A stretch of DNA of 64,000 nucleotides from an uncultured Acidobacteriaceae bacterium (GTDB lineage: Bacteria; Acidobacteriota; Terriglobia; Terriglobales; Acidobacteriaceae): contig CAIMKZ010000016.1 of assembly GCA_903842065.1 (NCBI GenBank), positions 1 through 64,000 of the forward strand. Reading direction: 5' to 3'. Each line of letters begins with the position of its first letter. The first letter of the stretch is position 1. A program made the translations under genes and the position numbers. Positions 45,169 through 54,016 of this stretch are shown here, one piece after another. Under the pieces are notes generated by a model that saw only the letters and a program-made list of their open reading frames with translations, was not told the origin of the DNA and searched no databases.

Positions 45169-45469
45169 CGTTACTCCTTCAATGGCATCCGACCATTTCA
45201 ACTCAAGATACGCCATCATTGAGCAGTGGCGCTGCTGAGCTGTATCAATGCGATGCTTGCAGACAAGAGGCCTCCATAGATGGTCACACTTGCACGGAAA
45301 CACAATTTGTTTGCTACTCGATTCGCCATCCTGGGCGTTTAGGGTTCAGTCGATTGCACAAAAGGGCAGGGTTAGCCCGTTCTATGATCAAAAGAGCACA
45401 GTCTTCACGCTTTGTAGAGCGGACAATACATAAAGCCGACCGCTTTCACGGATTTGCGAGGAGCCTGTT
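45169..45469. other. Divergent promoter region, mla operon and usp
   Basis: About 300 bases between the minus-strand lipid-transport operon and the plus-strand USP pseudogene. No credible gene is seen; promoters for both directions are expected here. Confidence 0.35.
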
Positions 45470-45950
45470 ATGCCTAAATCTCATGCACTTCCGTCTATGC
45501 CTACGAAGATCCTGTTACCTGTGGATTTCAGCCCATCCTCTCATGCCGCATTGGATATGGCAGCTGACCTAGCAAAGCACTTTCACGCTGAACTCCATCT
45601 AGTGAATGTGGTCCCGATATTACCTTTCACATCGATTCCTGACCTGATTCCCGAGGGCGAATTCATCCGCGAGATAAGAACATTCGCGGAGCAGCATATG
45701 CCAAATGCCTTGCTGCTCTTGCAAGTAGAGGAGTGGAGGCCACTTCCCGTATCGAAATCGGTAATGACATCGCCGGTACCATCATGGAAGTAGTAGAACG
45801 CGAACATATCACATGGTGGTGATTTCTACGCACGGCATCTCTGGCTGGCGACCGCTGGTCTTCGGCTCCATAGCTGAAAAAGTGATAAAGCTAGTACAGT
45901 GCCCGCTTCTGCTTCTGCGTTCAGCCCGGACTGGCAGCAGTACCGAGTAA
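45470..45950 (+). pseudogene. Universal stress protein gene, broken by two frameshifts
   Basis: The frame from 45470 starts MPTKILLPVDFSPSSHAALD (about residue 10), a USP hallmark. Near 45705 the frame shifts to one reading RGVEATSRIEIGNDIAGTIM, and near 45812 it shifts again to MVVISTHGISGWRPLVFGSI ending in LLLLRSARTGSSTE at 45950. Together these make one USP of usual length (about 150 residues). The ATP-binding-type motif of many USPs (GxxGxxxxxxxGS) is partly kept. Two indels make it very likely non-functional, unless the reads are at fault. Confidence 0.85.
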
Positions 45951-46125
45951 ACCGGGGGAATGGTGGTAGAGGTGGCATAAGTAGTTGATCCACTTTGAAC
46001 GCGAGGCACATCGTGATCAGTGTTCGAGAATGATCAATAGAGTGCAGACCTCTGCCTTGTGGCGTGGAAATGATAGACGCTGACTGCTTGTCCTGAGGAA
46101 TACCGCCACCTAAAACAGGCGGCGC

Positions 46126-46845
46126 GTGACGAGGTGGTATTTGACGAACGATAAGACTACATCATTCGACTCCGCTGATTTTCTTGCCAACGCCGGGCTC
46201 GGTCGCACGATTATCGAATTGAAAGCAAAGCAAACCATCTTCTGTCAGGGAGATCCGGCCGACGCAGTTTACTATCTTCAAAAAGGCAGCGCAAAGCTTA
46301 CCGTAATTTCGCAGAATGGAAAACAGGCAACACTTACACTGCTATCGTCCACCGATTTTATTGGCGAGGAGTCACTCGCGGCCATCGTCGGATTGCGTCT
46401 AGCGACCGCCACGGCCGTCAGCGCCTGCACTACCCTTAAGATTGACCGAAGTGAAATGATCCGTGTGATGCATGACGAACCCGAATTTGCCGATAGATTC
46501 CTCAGGTTCTTGCTGGCCCGGAGCATGCGAACCCAAGCCGATCTCGTCGATCAGCTCTTCAACTCGAGTGAAAAGCGCCTGGCGCGGATCCTTCTGATTA
46601 TGGCAGAATTCGGCAAACCTGGAGAGCAGGAAACGTATATCCCTCCTATTACGCAAGATACCCTGGCGGATATGATCGGTACCACGCGTTCCCGCGTAAG
46701 CTTCTTTATGAACCGTTTTCGTAAGCTTGGTTTTATTAGTTATAACGGTCGCATACAGGTACACAGGTCACTACTGAATGTCGTCCTACTCGATCAACTG
46801 CCTGAACACAACGCGGAGAAACCTGCAATTCAGCTTATTGGGTGA
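46126..46845 (+). CDS. Crp/Fnr-family transcription regulator, copy 2
   Basis: A 239-residue regulator close to the copies at 32162 and 60876: beta-roll with FCQGDPADAVYYLQKGSAK, then the linker helix RSMRTQADLVDQLFNSSEK and recognition segment TTRSRVSFFMNRFRKLGF. The first start is the GTG at 46126; a TTG at 46141 right after GAGGTGG is an alternative that would drop five residues. It lies between the USP pseudogene and the IS3 element and has no close downstream partner. Sharing the same recognition segment with its paralogues suggests overlapping operators. Confidence 0.88.
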   Translation: MTRWYLTNDKTTSFDSADFLANAGLGRTIIELKAKQTIFCQGDPADAVYYLQKGSAKLTVISQNGKQATLTLLSSTDFIGEESLAAIVGLRLATATAVSACTTLKIDRSEMIRVMHDEPEFADRFLRFLLARSMRTQADLVDQLFNSSEKRLARILLIMAEFGKPGEQETYIPPITQDTLADMIGTTRSRVSFFMNRFRKLGFISYNGRIQVHRSLLNVVLLDQLPEHNAEKPAIQLIG

Positions 46846-46963
46846 TTCCTGCTACTGCTCGATTCGTCGTGCATGCACTATGAATCGTTCTGGCGCTATG
46901 ACCTGCCCCCCAGAATCCGTCCATTTTGGAATACGATTTGGACGAAGGAAAGGGGAACAACCG

Positions 46964-47229
46964 ATGAGCCGAAGCAGGCACACGGAAGCGCAGATCATCG
47001 CTGCGCTCAAGCAATGGAAGCGGGTCGCAGAGCAGAGGATGTGGCGCGGGATCAGGGCGTCAGCAAGCACACCATCTATGCCTGGAAGGCCAAGTACGGC
47101 GGGCTGGAAGTGAGCGAGGCCGAAGAGGTCAAGCATCTGCGCGATGAAAACGGGCGGTTGAAGAAGTTGGTAGCAGAGTTGAGCCTGGACAAGACGATGC
47201 TTCAGGATGTGCTGCGAAAAAAGTGGTGA
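46964..47229 (+). pseudogene. IS3 OrfA with a frameshift
   Basis: Begins MSRSRHTEAQIIAALKQ from 46964, then shifts near 47014 (one base lost in CAATGG compared with the expected CAAGTGGAA) to the frame EAGRRAEDVARDQGVSKHTI, WKAKYGGLEVSEAEE and LVAELSLDKTMLQDVLRKKW. Family members are one continuous protein, so this copy is broken. The gene ends by overlapping orfB at the A6G run. Confidence 0.85.
47217..47223 (+). promoter_or_regulatory. Programmed -1 frameshift heptamer (A AAA AAG)
   Basis: The orfA frame reads (CG)A AAA AAG at the end of orfA, the standard IS3 slippage site that yields the OrfAB transposase. It is followed by the orfB start region. Confidence 0.75.
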
Positions 47230-48072
47230 GGCCGTCGCGGCGCCGGCCACTGGTCGATTATCTGCAGGACCGGTACCGTGCCAGCGAACGGCATACCTGC
47301 CGGGTACTACGGATCAACCGCGGTACCTTCCGTTACCAGAGCCACCGGAAAGAGTGGGTGGAACTGCGCGCCCGCATCCGGGAGATTGCGCAGAGCCGGG
47401 TACGCTACGGATATCGCAAGATCCTGGTGCTGCTGCGACGCGAAGGCTGGCAAGTGGGCAAGCACCTGGTGTATCGGCTCTACAAGGAAGAGGGGCTGGC
47501 CTTGAAGAAGCGGCCCCAGGAACGGCGTGAGGCCGTTCGGCATCGCGAAGAGCGATTCCGTCCGACAGCTCCGGACCAGGCTTGGTCGATCGATTTCGTA
47601 GCTGATCAACTGCAGGATGGCAGGCGCTTCCCGTTGCCTGACGATCATCGATGTATTTACCCGGGAAGGCGTTGCCATTGAAGTGGGTCAGAGTCTTTGC
47701 GGGGAGGATGTGGTGAGAACGTTCAACAAACTGAAGCATGGGGGCAGAACACCGAAACTGCTGTTCTGCGATAACGGCAGCGAATTCAGCGGTCAGGCCA
47801 TGGATCTATGGGCCTACCAGAACGATGTCAAGATCGACTTCTCCCGGCCGGGCAAGCCAACGGACAATGCTTTCATCGAGTCATTCAACGGAACCTTCCG
47901 CGATGAATGCCTGAATGTCCACCGGTTCGAGACCCTGGCCGAAGCCAGGCAACTTATCGAAGCCTGGCGGCAGGAATACAATGAGAGTCGTCCTCACAGG
48001 GCTCTCGATGACAGGACGCCAAGTGAATTCGCCAGTCAGTATGCGGCTAGCCGCGTACTGACTGCAACCTAG
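47223..48072 (+). pseudogene. IS3 OrfB (DDE transposase) with a frameshift
   Basis: The first part (47223-47681) carries the HTH and beginning of the integrase core (RASERHTCRVLRINRGTFRY, APDQAWSIDFVADQL with the first Asp). Near 47635 one extra base shifts to the frame of CLTIIDVFTREGVAIEV. That frame contains the second Asp in LLFCDNGSEFSGQ and the Glu in DNAFIESFNGTFRDECL, up to 48072. The DDE triad is complete but split over two frames, so no active protein is expected. Confidence 0.88.
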
Positions 48073-48118
48073 AACCGCCGAAGACTAACATTCCGGCGGG
48101 TACAAAAAGACTGGGCCC

Positions 48119-48307
48119 CTCAACTATTCGATATATCGAAACAGCGCCTGGACGAAAAACTGGGGCAATACTGTTGGCAGCGATACGGTGCCCGGGACGG
48201 GCAGTGGCACCGCCCAGACGTTCACTGCCTATGGCCAGATGGCGGCAGGGCAGTTTGGCAACCCGGCTGTTTACACCGACACGATTACCGCGATCATTAC
48301 CTACTGA
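48119..48307 (+). pseudogene. C-terminal stump of a spore-coat-U (Csu-pilin-like) gene
   Basis: Immediately after the IS right end the plus strand reads LNYSIYRNSAWTKNWGNTVG, then GTGSGTAQTFTAYGQMAAGQ and TDTITAIITY with a stop at 48307. This is the end of an SCPU (spore coat protein U / archaic chaperone-usher pilin) domain, normally about 150 residues. The N-terminal half is not found upstream of the IS. IS insertion with loss of flanking DNA is the likely cause. Confidence 0.7.
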
Positions 48308-48711
48308 ACATTCCAGCCTGCAATCAGAGCATTCAAAGACGAACGCTGGCTCCTCCAGCCAGTTGCATAGGTTAGAGATGCCGCGTGGAGGACGACCCGT
48401 GTTGGTGCAATCGGCTTGGATGGAACGCGATGAGGCGGGTAAAGCCCGAACGTCGCGCATTGTCCGGCTCTTCCTTTGAATAATTGTCATCCCTGCAATT
48501 TGCACTAACAGACACATAACCGCCGGAAACTAATTCGAACTTGAGATGTCGGGTGAATTCTACGAATCTGTCCAGCGAGTGAGCAATTCTGTACAGCCCT
48601 ATCAGACATTTCGTTAGTAGTCTGAGCCTATTCATGGGCGTTGCATGTCAGGTAAAACCGGCATGACGATGGGTGTTGGATAGTGTCACCACAGTTAGAC
48701 GAGGGGTAGAA
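48308..48711. other. Intergenic stretch before the ice-binding-like lipoprotein
   Basis: About 400 bases with no credible gene. The short plus-strand frames here lack ribosome sites. It presumably holds the promoter of the gene at 48712. Confidence 0.35.
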
Positions 48712-51507
48712 ATGCGCAACTACAGGTTTAGTATTTCGTGTTTAATGACGTTGTTACTGGTAGTTTTCATCTCAGGATGCGGGCAGGAATTGGCAAACAT
48801 CCCGGGGGTGTTGTCAGTAACTCCCGCTCAAGGTGCTGTCAATGTCGTCAACAACACGACTCTCACGGCAACTTTCTCCACGCCGATGAACTCAGCCTCG
48901 ATTAACACGTCGACATTTACGTTGACAGGGCCAAGTGGAACTGCCGTAGCTGGAGCCGTGACGTACAGCGGTACAACTGCAACGTTTACGCCGACAGCTG
49001 TTCTGGCGTACAGCACCACTTACACGGCTACGATCACGACTGGGGCATCGGCCCCGGGCGGAGCTAATCTGATCGGTCCCTACGTGTGGTCGTTTACAAC
49101 GATTACACCGCCGCCCACGGTGGTATCGGCGATCCCGGCAAATAATGCTGTGAATGTGCCTATCGCACAGGTGCTTAGCGCGACATTCAATGAGGCGATG
49201 AGCCCCGCAACGATCAGCGCAACAACATTCACACTTTCAGTGACAGGCGGAGCCTCCGTAGCTGGAGCCGTCACCTACTCTGGCGTAGTAGCGACATTTA
49301 CGCCCACCACGAGTCTCGCCAGCAACACCAACTACACAGCTACAATCACAACCGGAGCTACTTCCGTGGCGGGCACTCCGCTGGCGGCCAGCTACGTTTG
49401 GAAATTCACAACGATTACGCCGCCGCCGGCAGTGATTACAACGGTGCCGGTGAATACTGCCACCGGTGTGCCGGTGAATCAGGTGCTTAGCGTGACCTTC
49501 AATGAAGCGATCCTCTGCACACCGTTTCCCGCGGCAGCGTTTACAGTCGTCGCAGCCCCTGGTGCAACTCCGGTTCCCGGAACGATCGCCTGCTCGGGCG
49601 CTGTCGCCACCTTCACGCCGGCTGCCAATCTGGCATTCAACACCGTCTTTACAGCCACGATCACCACTGGAGTCCAAAGCCTGGCGGGCACTCCGCTGCC
49701 AAGTAATTACGTGTGGAGCTTCAGGACAGTTCCTGCTCCTACCCCGCCCATGGTCATCTCCACCGTGCCGGTGAATGGCGCCACGGGCGTACCCATCAAT
49801 CAGGCCCTCAGCGCCAGTTTCAGTGTGGCAATGACTCCGGCCACGATCAGCGCGACTACCTTCACTCTTTCAGTGACGGGCGGAGCCAGTGTAACTGGAG
49901 CTGTTAGCTATGTAGCGGCAGGCTCGGTGGCCACGTTTATTCCAGCGGCCAACCTTGCGCCCACGACTTCCTATACGGCCACGATCACTACGGGGGCTCA
50001 GAACCTGGCGGGCACCGCGCTGGCCGCCAACTACACCTGGACCTTCACCACCGCCGCGCTTCCAATTGCCGTACCGCCGACGGTGACCTCAACCATCCCC
50101 GCAGCTTTTGCTACGGGCGTGCCGCTCAATCAGATCGTCAGCGCCACGTTCAGCACCGCGATGAATCCTGCCACCATCAGTTCGTCAACCTTTACGCTGA
50201 ACGGACCAGGCTCCACTGTAGTGGCAGGTCTGGTGGCCTACGCAGCTGTTGGAAATACGCTGACTTTCACGCCGACAGCGAACCTTGCTCCCAGCACTAC
50301 GTTCACGGCTACGATAACCACAGGAGCAAAGAACCTGGCCGGCACTCCGCTGGCGGGCAACTACGTGTGGACCTTTACGACTGGCGCTGCTGTGATTACC
50401 ACACCTCCGCAGATCGTATCGACGTTCCCGGTAAACACGGCAACAAACGTGGCCCTCAATCAGGCGGTCAGCGCAACCTTCACCAAGGCGATGAATCCGC
50501 TCACCATCACGACGGGGACCTTCCTGCTTACAGGCCCCGGCGGAGTTACGGTCGCTGGAACGGTATCATACGATGCGATCAACTACATTGCAACCTTCAC
50601 TCCGACGGCTGCCCTGACCGCAAGCAGCACCTATAACGCAACGGTCACCAACGGAGCAACGGATCTTGCCGGCAATCCTTTGGGAAGTACCGGCGCACCC
50701 AATCCCTGGTACTTTATCACTGGTGCGGTCGTGGTTCCACCGCCAATCGTCCTTGGTCCGACCATAAAGCTGTTTGGCGGCTTTGGCGGCGGCGCCGGGA
50801 TGACCAACCAGGGAACCCACACAGTCGTGAATGGAAATATCGGGACTACGGGTGCCTCCACAACGGTGACCGGATTCTACGACCAGAGCGTTGCGGCTGT
50901 TGCTGGCGTGTATCCATGCTCCTATACGGTTACGCCAAGCAATCTGGGGTTAGTGAATGGAACGATCGACACCGCTCCGCCTCCGCCTTCCGGCGCCTGC
51001 CCCAACGAAGGAACCGCAACTACCATGGCCATCGCAACCCAGGCCGCCCTGGAAGCACAAACCGCATACATCACTCTTCAGGGACTTGCCTCAACCGGCG
51101 TTCTGGCGGCAGAGGTGGGCAACTCAACCATCTACCCCGGCGTCTACACCAACGCCAGTTCGGTCGGCATCACGCTGGGGCCTCTTACGCTCGATGCGCA
51201 AGGCAATCCCAATGCATCCTGGGTCTTCCAGATCGGATCGTCTCTCACCGTAGGCACTCCGACAGCATCTGAAAGCGTGATCCTGATCAATGGCGCTCAG
51301 GCAGCAAACGTCTACTGGGCAGTCGGTGGCCTCCCCGGCGCGATCATCAACTACGGTGGAGGCGGGACGATGGTGGGAACCATCATCTCTCAGCCGGGAA
51401 TCACGGTTTCAAGCCCCGGAGTTGCTGCGGTCACGACGATTAACGGGCGAGTCATTGCGCTGAATGCGTCGACCACTCTGGTCAACACGGTCATCAATGT
51501 GCCGTAA
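48712..51507 (+). CDS. Big_5-repeat lipoprotein with DUF3494 ice-binding-like end
   Basis: A 931-residue exported lipoprotein. The start at 48712 follows GAGGGGTAGAA and gives a lipobox (LVVFISGCGQ, Cys at about residue 24). Six or seven Big_5/Ig-like repeats of about 100 residues follow, each with VxLNQxxSATFxxAMxPxTI- and YTATITTGA-type motifs. The last 240 residues form a DUF3494 domain (GFGGGAGMTNQGTHTVVNGNIGTTG, TIYPGVYTNASSVGITLG, SSLTVGTPTASESVILINGA). DUF3494 proteins bind ice in cold-adapted microbes, but many members act as adhesion domains. A membrane-anchored rod tipped by this domain fits an adhesin. It is followed by a strong terminator and an OmpA-type barrel gene. Confidence 0.87.
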   Translation: MRNYRFSISCLMTLLLVVFISGCGQELANIPGVLSVTPAQGAVNVVNNTTLTATFSTPMNSASINTSTFTLTGPSGTAVAGAVTYSGTTATFTPTAVLAYSTTYTATITTGASAPGGANLIGPYVWSFTTITPPPTVVSAIPANNAVNVPIAQVLSATFNEAMSPATISATTFTLSVTGGASVAGAVTYSGVVATFTPTTSLASNTNYTATITTGATSVAGTPLAASYVWKFTTITPPPAVITTVPVNTATGVPVNQVLSVTFNEAILCTPFPAAAFTVVAAPGATPVPGTIACSGAVATFTPAANLAFNTVFTATITTGVQSLAGTPLPSNYVWSFRTVPAPTPPMVISTVPVNGATGVPINQALSASFSVAMTPATISATTFTLSVTGGASVTGAVSYVAAGSVATFIPAANLAPTTSYTATITTGAQNLAGTALAANYTWTFTTAALPIAVPPTVTSTIPAAFATGVPLNQIVSATFSTAMNPATISSSTFTLNGPGSTVVAGLVAYAAVGNTLTFTPTANLAPSTTFTATITTGAKNLAGTPLAGNYVWTFTTGAAVITTPPQIVSTFPVNTATNVALNQAVSATFTKAMNPLTITTGTFLLTGPGGVTVAGTVSYDAINYIATFTPTAALTASSTYNATVTNGATDLAGNPLGSTGAPNPWYFITGAVVVPPPIVLGPTIKLFGGFGGGAGMTNQGTHTVVNGNIGTTGASTTVTGFYDQSVAAVAGVYPCSYTVTPSNLGLVNGTIDTAPPPPSGACPNEGTATTMAIATQAALEAQTAYITLQGLASTGVLAAEVGNSTIYPGVYTNASSVGITLGPLTLDAQGNPNASWVFQIGSSLTVGTPTASESVILINGAQAANVYWAVGGLPGAIINYGGGGTMVGTIISQPGITVSSPGVAAVTTINGRVIALNASTTLVNTVINVP

Positions 51508-51513
51508 TGCTCT

Positions 51514-51541
51514 GCCGAGACCGCCTCAGGGCGGTCTCGGC
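51514..51541 (+). terminator. Rho-independent terminator
   Basis: A perfect 12-base GC-rich inverted repeat (GCCGAGACCGCC at 51514-51525, complement at 51530-51541) just after the stop of the DUF3494 lipoprotein gene. Confidence 0.8.
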
Positions 51542-51641
51542 TCGCCTTTAGGCAGTGTGTAGTTTGGCATGTTCTGTTCGCGTCGAATGAATCCGGCGCT
51601 GAGATTCTTGATGATCGTGACGCGCAGTTCGGGAGGCGACG

Positions 51642-53306
51642 ATGAATTCGAATAAAAAAGTTATTGCATGGACGGCATTTGCTCTTTATCTCTTATGTGC
51701 ATTTATGATCCGCGCGGAAAGTCCGGCAGTTGCTTCCAGTGCTGTCTCCGCTGCCGAGCCGGCCGATCAGATGCCACATGGCTCAAAAGCAAGGGCTGAC
51801 TCGCCTTACTCGGGTGGCTCCAACTTCGGCGTCCCCAGGTTCGAGCTGTTTCTGGGGTACTCCTATGTTCGCGCTGTTCCAGCGCTGGCCGATGGAAACC
51901 GGCTGGTGTGGCTCAATGGCGGCAGCACGTCCGTCGCTTTCAATGTGAATCGCTATCTGGGGCTGGTTGGCGATTTTGGCGCCTATACGAACTCGCAGGT
52001 ACGATTCACCGGCGCATATACATCTACAGTCGACGTTGACAATCCAAACGTGGCAGTACTCAGCTATCTCTTCGGTCCGCGACTTTCCTTCCGGCATCAC
52101 GACAGGCTCACTCCTTTTGCGCAGGCCCTGTTTGGTGGCGTTCGCGCGAACCAGATATCACTCAAGGGTTGTACGTCAAACTGCACGATTCTTCCCGTGC
52201 AGGACTCGTTCGCCATGACCGCCGGTGGGGGCCTGGACCTCAGGGTCAACCACCATATCGCCATCCGCGTGATTCAAGCCGAATACCTGATGACCAGGTT
52301 TACGAGTTACACAACCGGATCTGCCGGGACACAGAACGATATGCGCCTCTCCGCTGGAATTGTCTTTCGCTTCGGCGGAAAACGACATGAGAGCCAGCAG
52401 CCGCCCGTGACCTACGCCTGTTTTGTGAATCCCGCCGCTGTATACGCCGGGACCACAATTGCCGTCTCTGGCTCAGCCATTTATCTTGACCCGGCCAAGA
52501 CCGCTGTCTACACATGGTCTGCTGACGGTGGAACAGTGACTGGAAACTCAAGCATAGCGAGTATCGATACCAGCAACGTTGCTCCCGGCACATACACTCT
52601 CAAGGGCCACGTTTCTGAGAGCGCCAGACCTTCTGAGAATGCAGATTGCACTGCAACCTATGTTGTGAAGGCGTTTGAGCCGCCAACGGTCAGTTGCTCA
52701 GCCAATCCGTCTATGGTGCTTTCCGGCAACTCTTCGGAGATTTCAGCAATCGGAATCAGTCCACAGAATCGCCCTCTGACATACAGCTTTAGCTCGACTT
52801 CCGGCTCCGTGAGCGGATCGGGATCGAGGGCCACGCTCAGCACCGTGGGCCAGCCAACTGGACCCATCGCCGTAACCTGCAATGTGGCGGATGACAAGGG
52901 GCAAACCGCTTCTGGCACAACGTCAGTCACTGTCACGGTTCCGATACCCGCGCCCAGACCAACCACAAGCGCTCTATGCTCTGTTTCCTTCGAGAGAGAC
53001 GCTAGCCGGCCCGCTCGCGTGGACAACGAAGCCAAGGCTTGCCTGGATCAGATCGCATTGAACCTGCAGCAAGCCTCCAATGCCAATCTGGTTCTGGTTG
53101 GGAACGCAGCCAACAACGAAAACGGAGGCCAGAAGCTCGCCGCCCAGCGCGCAGTGAACACAAAGGCCTATCTCGTTGGCGAGAGGGGGATCGATTCCTC
53201 CAGGATTGCCGTGTACACCGGCTCTCAAGACGGAAAGATCGTCTCCACGACCCTGGTTCCGGCAAACGCAACATTCGATGCCACAGGCGATACACCAGTG
53301 CGGTAG
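51642..53306 (+). CDS. OmpA-type outer-membrane barrel protein
   Basis: A 554-residue protein with signal peptide (MNSNKKVIAWTAFALYLLCA) and ribosome site GGGAGGCGACG. An eight-strand OmpA-like barrel spans roughly 60-245 (FELFLGYSYVRAVPALADGN, YLFGPRLSFRHHDRLTPFAQ, MRLSAGIVFRFGG). Ig-like linkers with Cys (VSCSANPSMVLSGNS) lead to a C-terminal OmpA-like periplasmic domain (FERDASRPARVDNEAKACLD, NNENGGQKLAAQRAVNTKAY), which normally holds peptidoglycan. It would anchor the envelope, probably together with the adjacent DUF3494 lipoprotein. Confidence 0.85.
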   Translation: MNSNKKVIAWTAFALYLLCAFMIRAESPAVASSAVSAAEPADQMPHGSKARADSPYSGGSNFGVPRFELFLGYSYVRAVPALADGNRLVWLNGGSTSVAFNVNRYLGLVGDFGAYTNSQVRFTGAYTSTVDVDNPNVAVLSYLFGPRLSFRHHDRLTPFAQALFGGVRANQISLKGCTSNCTILPVQDSFAMTAGGGLDLRVNHHIAIRVIQAEYLMTRFTSYTTGSAGTQNDMRLSAGIVFRFGGKRHESQQPPVTYACFVNPAAVYAGTTIAVSGSAIYLDPAKTAVYTWSADGGTVTGNSSIASIDTSNVAPGTYTLKGHVSESARPSENADCTATYVVKAFEPPTVSCSANPSMVLSGNSSEISAIGISPQNRPLTYSFSSTSGSVSGSGSRATLSTVGQPTGPIAVTCNVADDKGQTASGTTSVTVTVPIPAPRPTTSALCSVSFERDASRPARVDNEAKACLDQIALNLQQASNANLVLVGNAANNENGGQKLAAQRAVNTKAYLVGERGIDSSRIAVYTGSQDGKIVSTTLVPANATFDATGDTPVR

Positions 53307-53314
53307 TGACCGGA

Positions 53315-53347
53315 CAGGAGTGGCTCATGCATAGCGCCACTCCTGCC
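53315..53347 (+). terminator. Terminator after the OmpA-type gene
   Basis: A perfect 10-base stem (CAGGAGTGGC at 53315-53324, complement at 53336-53345) with an 11-base loop, about ten bases after the stop codon. Confidence 0.65.
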
Positions 53348-53469
53348 TGTATCCTCATCGTGCCTGATTGATGAGACTCTGCCAGGCTCAAGAATCGACC
53401 GGAAGTGCTGAAGGTCAGCCGGTCGACTTTGCACGTTTCATCAGCAGTCGAGCAATGATGGAGGATTCC

Positions 53470-53733
53470 ATGTCAGACACAATAGTGAATAGAGCAGCCG
53501 ACAACTTAGCTGAATCGGATCACTTCGATTCACGCACAACAGGCGTGATTGCCGGTGCAATTGATGTTGGCATGGGAGCCGTGAGACAAGCCGTGAAGCA
53601 AGGTTGCAACGCAAGCGAAGAGTTTATGAATGAGACAGCTCATCGTCTCCAGCGGCACATTGCCCTGACTGTTGCGATGACGTTTGCGGCTAGTGTCGCG
53701 GCGGGAGCGTTTCTTGGGTGGATCATTCAATAA
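53470..53733 (+). CDS. Small protein with one C-terminal membrane helix
   Basis: An 87-residue protein starting at 53470 after ATGGAGGATTCC (MSDTIVNRAADNLAESDHF). The first half is polar and helical (VRQAVKQGCNASEEFMNETA). A C-terminal membrane helix (IALTVAMTFAASVAAGAFLGWIIQ) ends the protein. The pattern resembles ElaB/DUF883-type proteins that bind ribosomes or membranes, but the match is loose and I do not claim the family. It follows the OmpA-type gene on the same strand. Confidence 0.65.
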   Translation: MSDTIVNRAADNLAESDHFDSRTTGVIAGAIDVGMGAVRQAVKQGCNASEEFMNETAHRLQRHIALTVAMTFAASVAAGAFLGWIIQ

Positions 53734-54016
53734 AAGCTAGTCGAGGCTGTTGCCAGAGATGTTCGATCCCGCGCTGGGCGGGGGGGGATGCACCGCTGTG
53801 ATCTGCCTGAACCTGACATATCTGCATCTGCATTCGTTTAGTTAGAACAACGCACGCTCGACACACTCACAACCCATGCGGTCGTCGCCGCGCTCTGGCA
53901 GGGGGAATGGTCACTTGATGCATTGTGGTCGTGACCGACTGCCAGGCTTTCTCGCAGCATGCTTTGTCTGACTGTAGAATTTGCAGCCAACTCTACAGTA
54001 TCTTCGCCATGGTCAA

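Larger units (their letters stand above)
46899..48125 (+). mobile_element. IS3-family element, frameshifted
   Basis: orfA (46964-47229) and orfB (47223-48072) of an IS407-like element lie between imperfect ends: TGACCTGCCCCCCAG at 46899 and CTGGGCCCCTCA near 48111-48122, which are partly inverse. The canonical A6G slippery run for -1 frameshifting is intact at 47217-47223. Both frames carry a single-base indel, so the element seems inactive. Its right end abuts the stump of a spore-coat-U-type gene. Confidence 0.75.
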
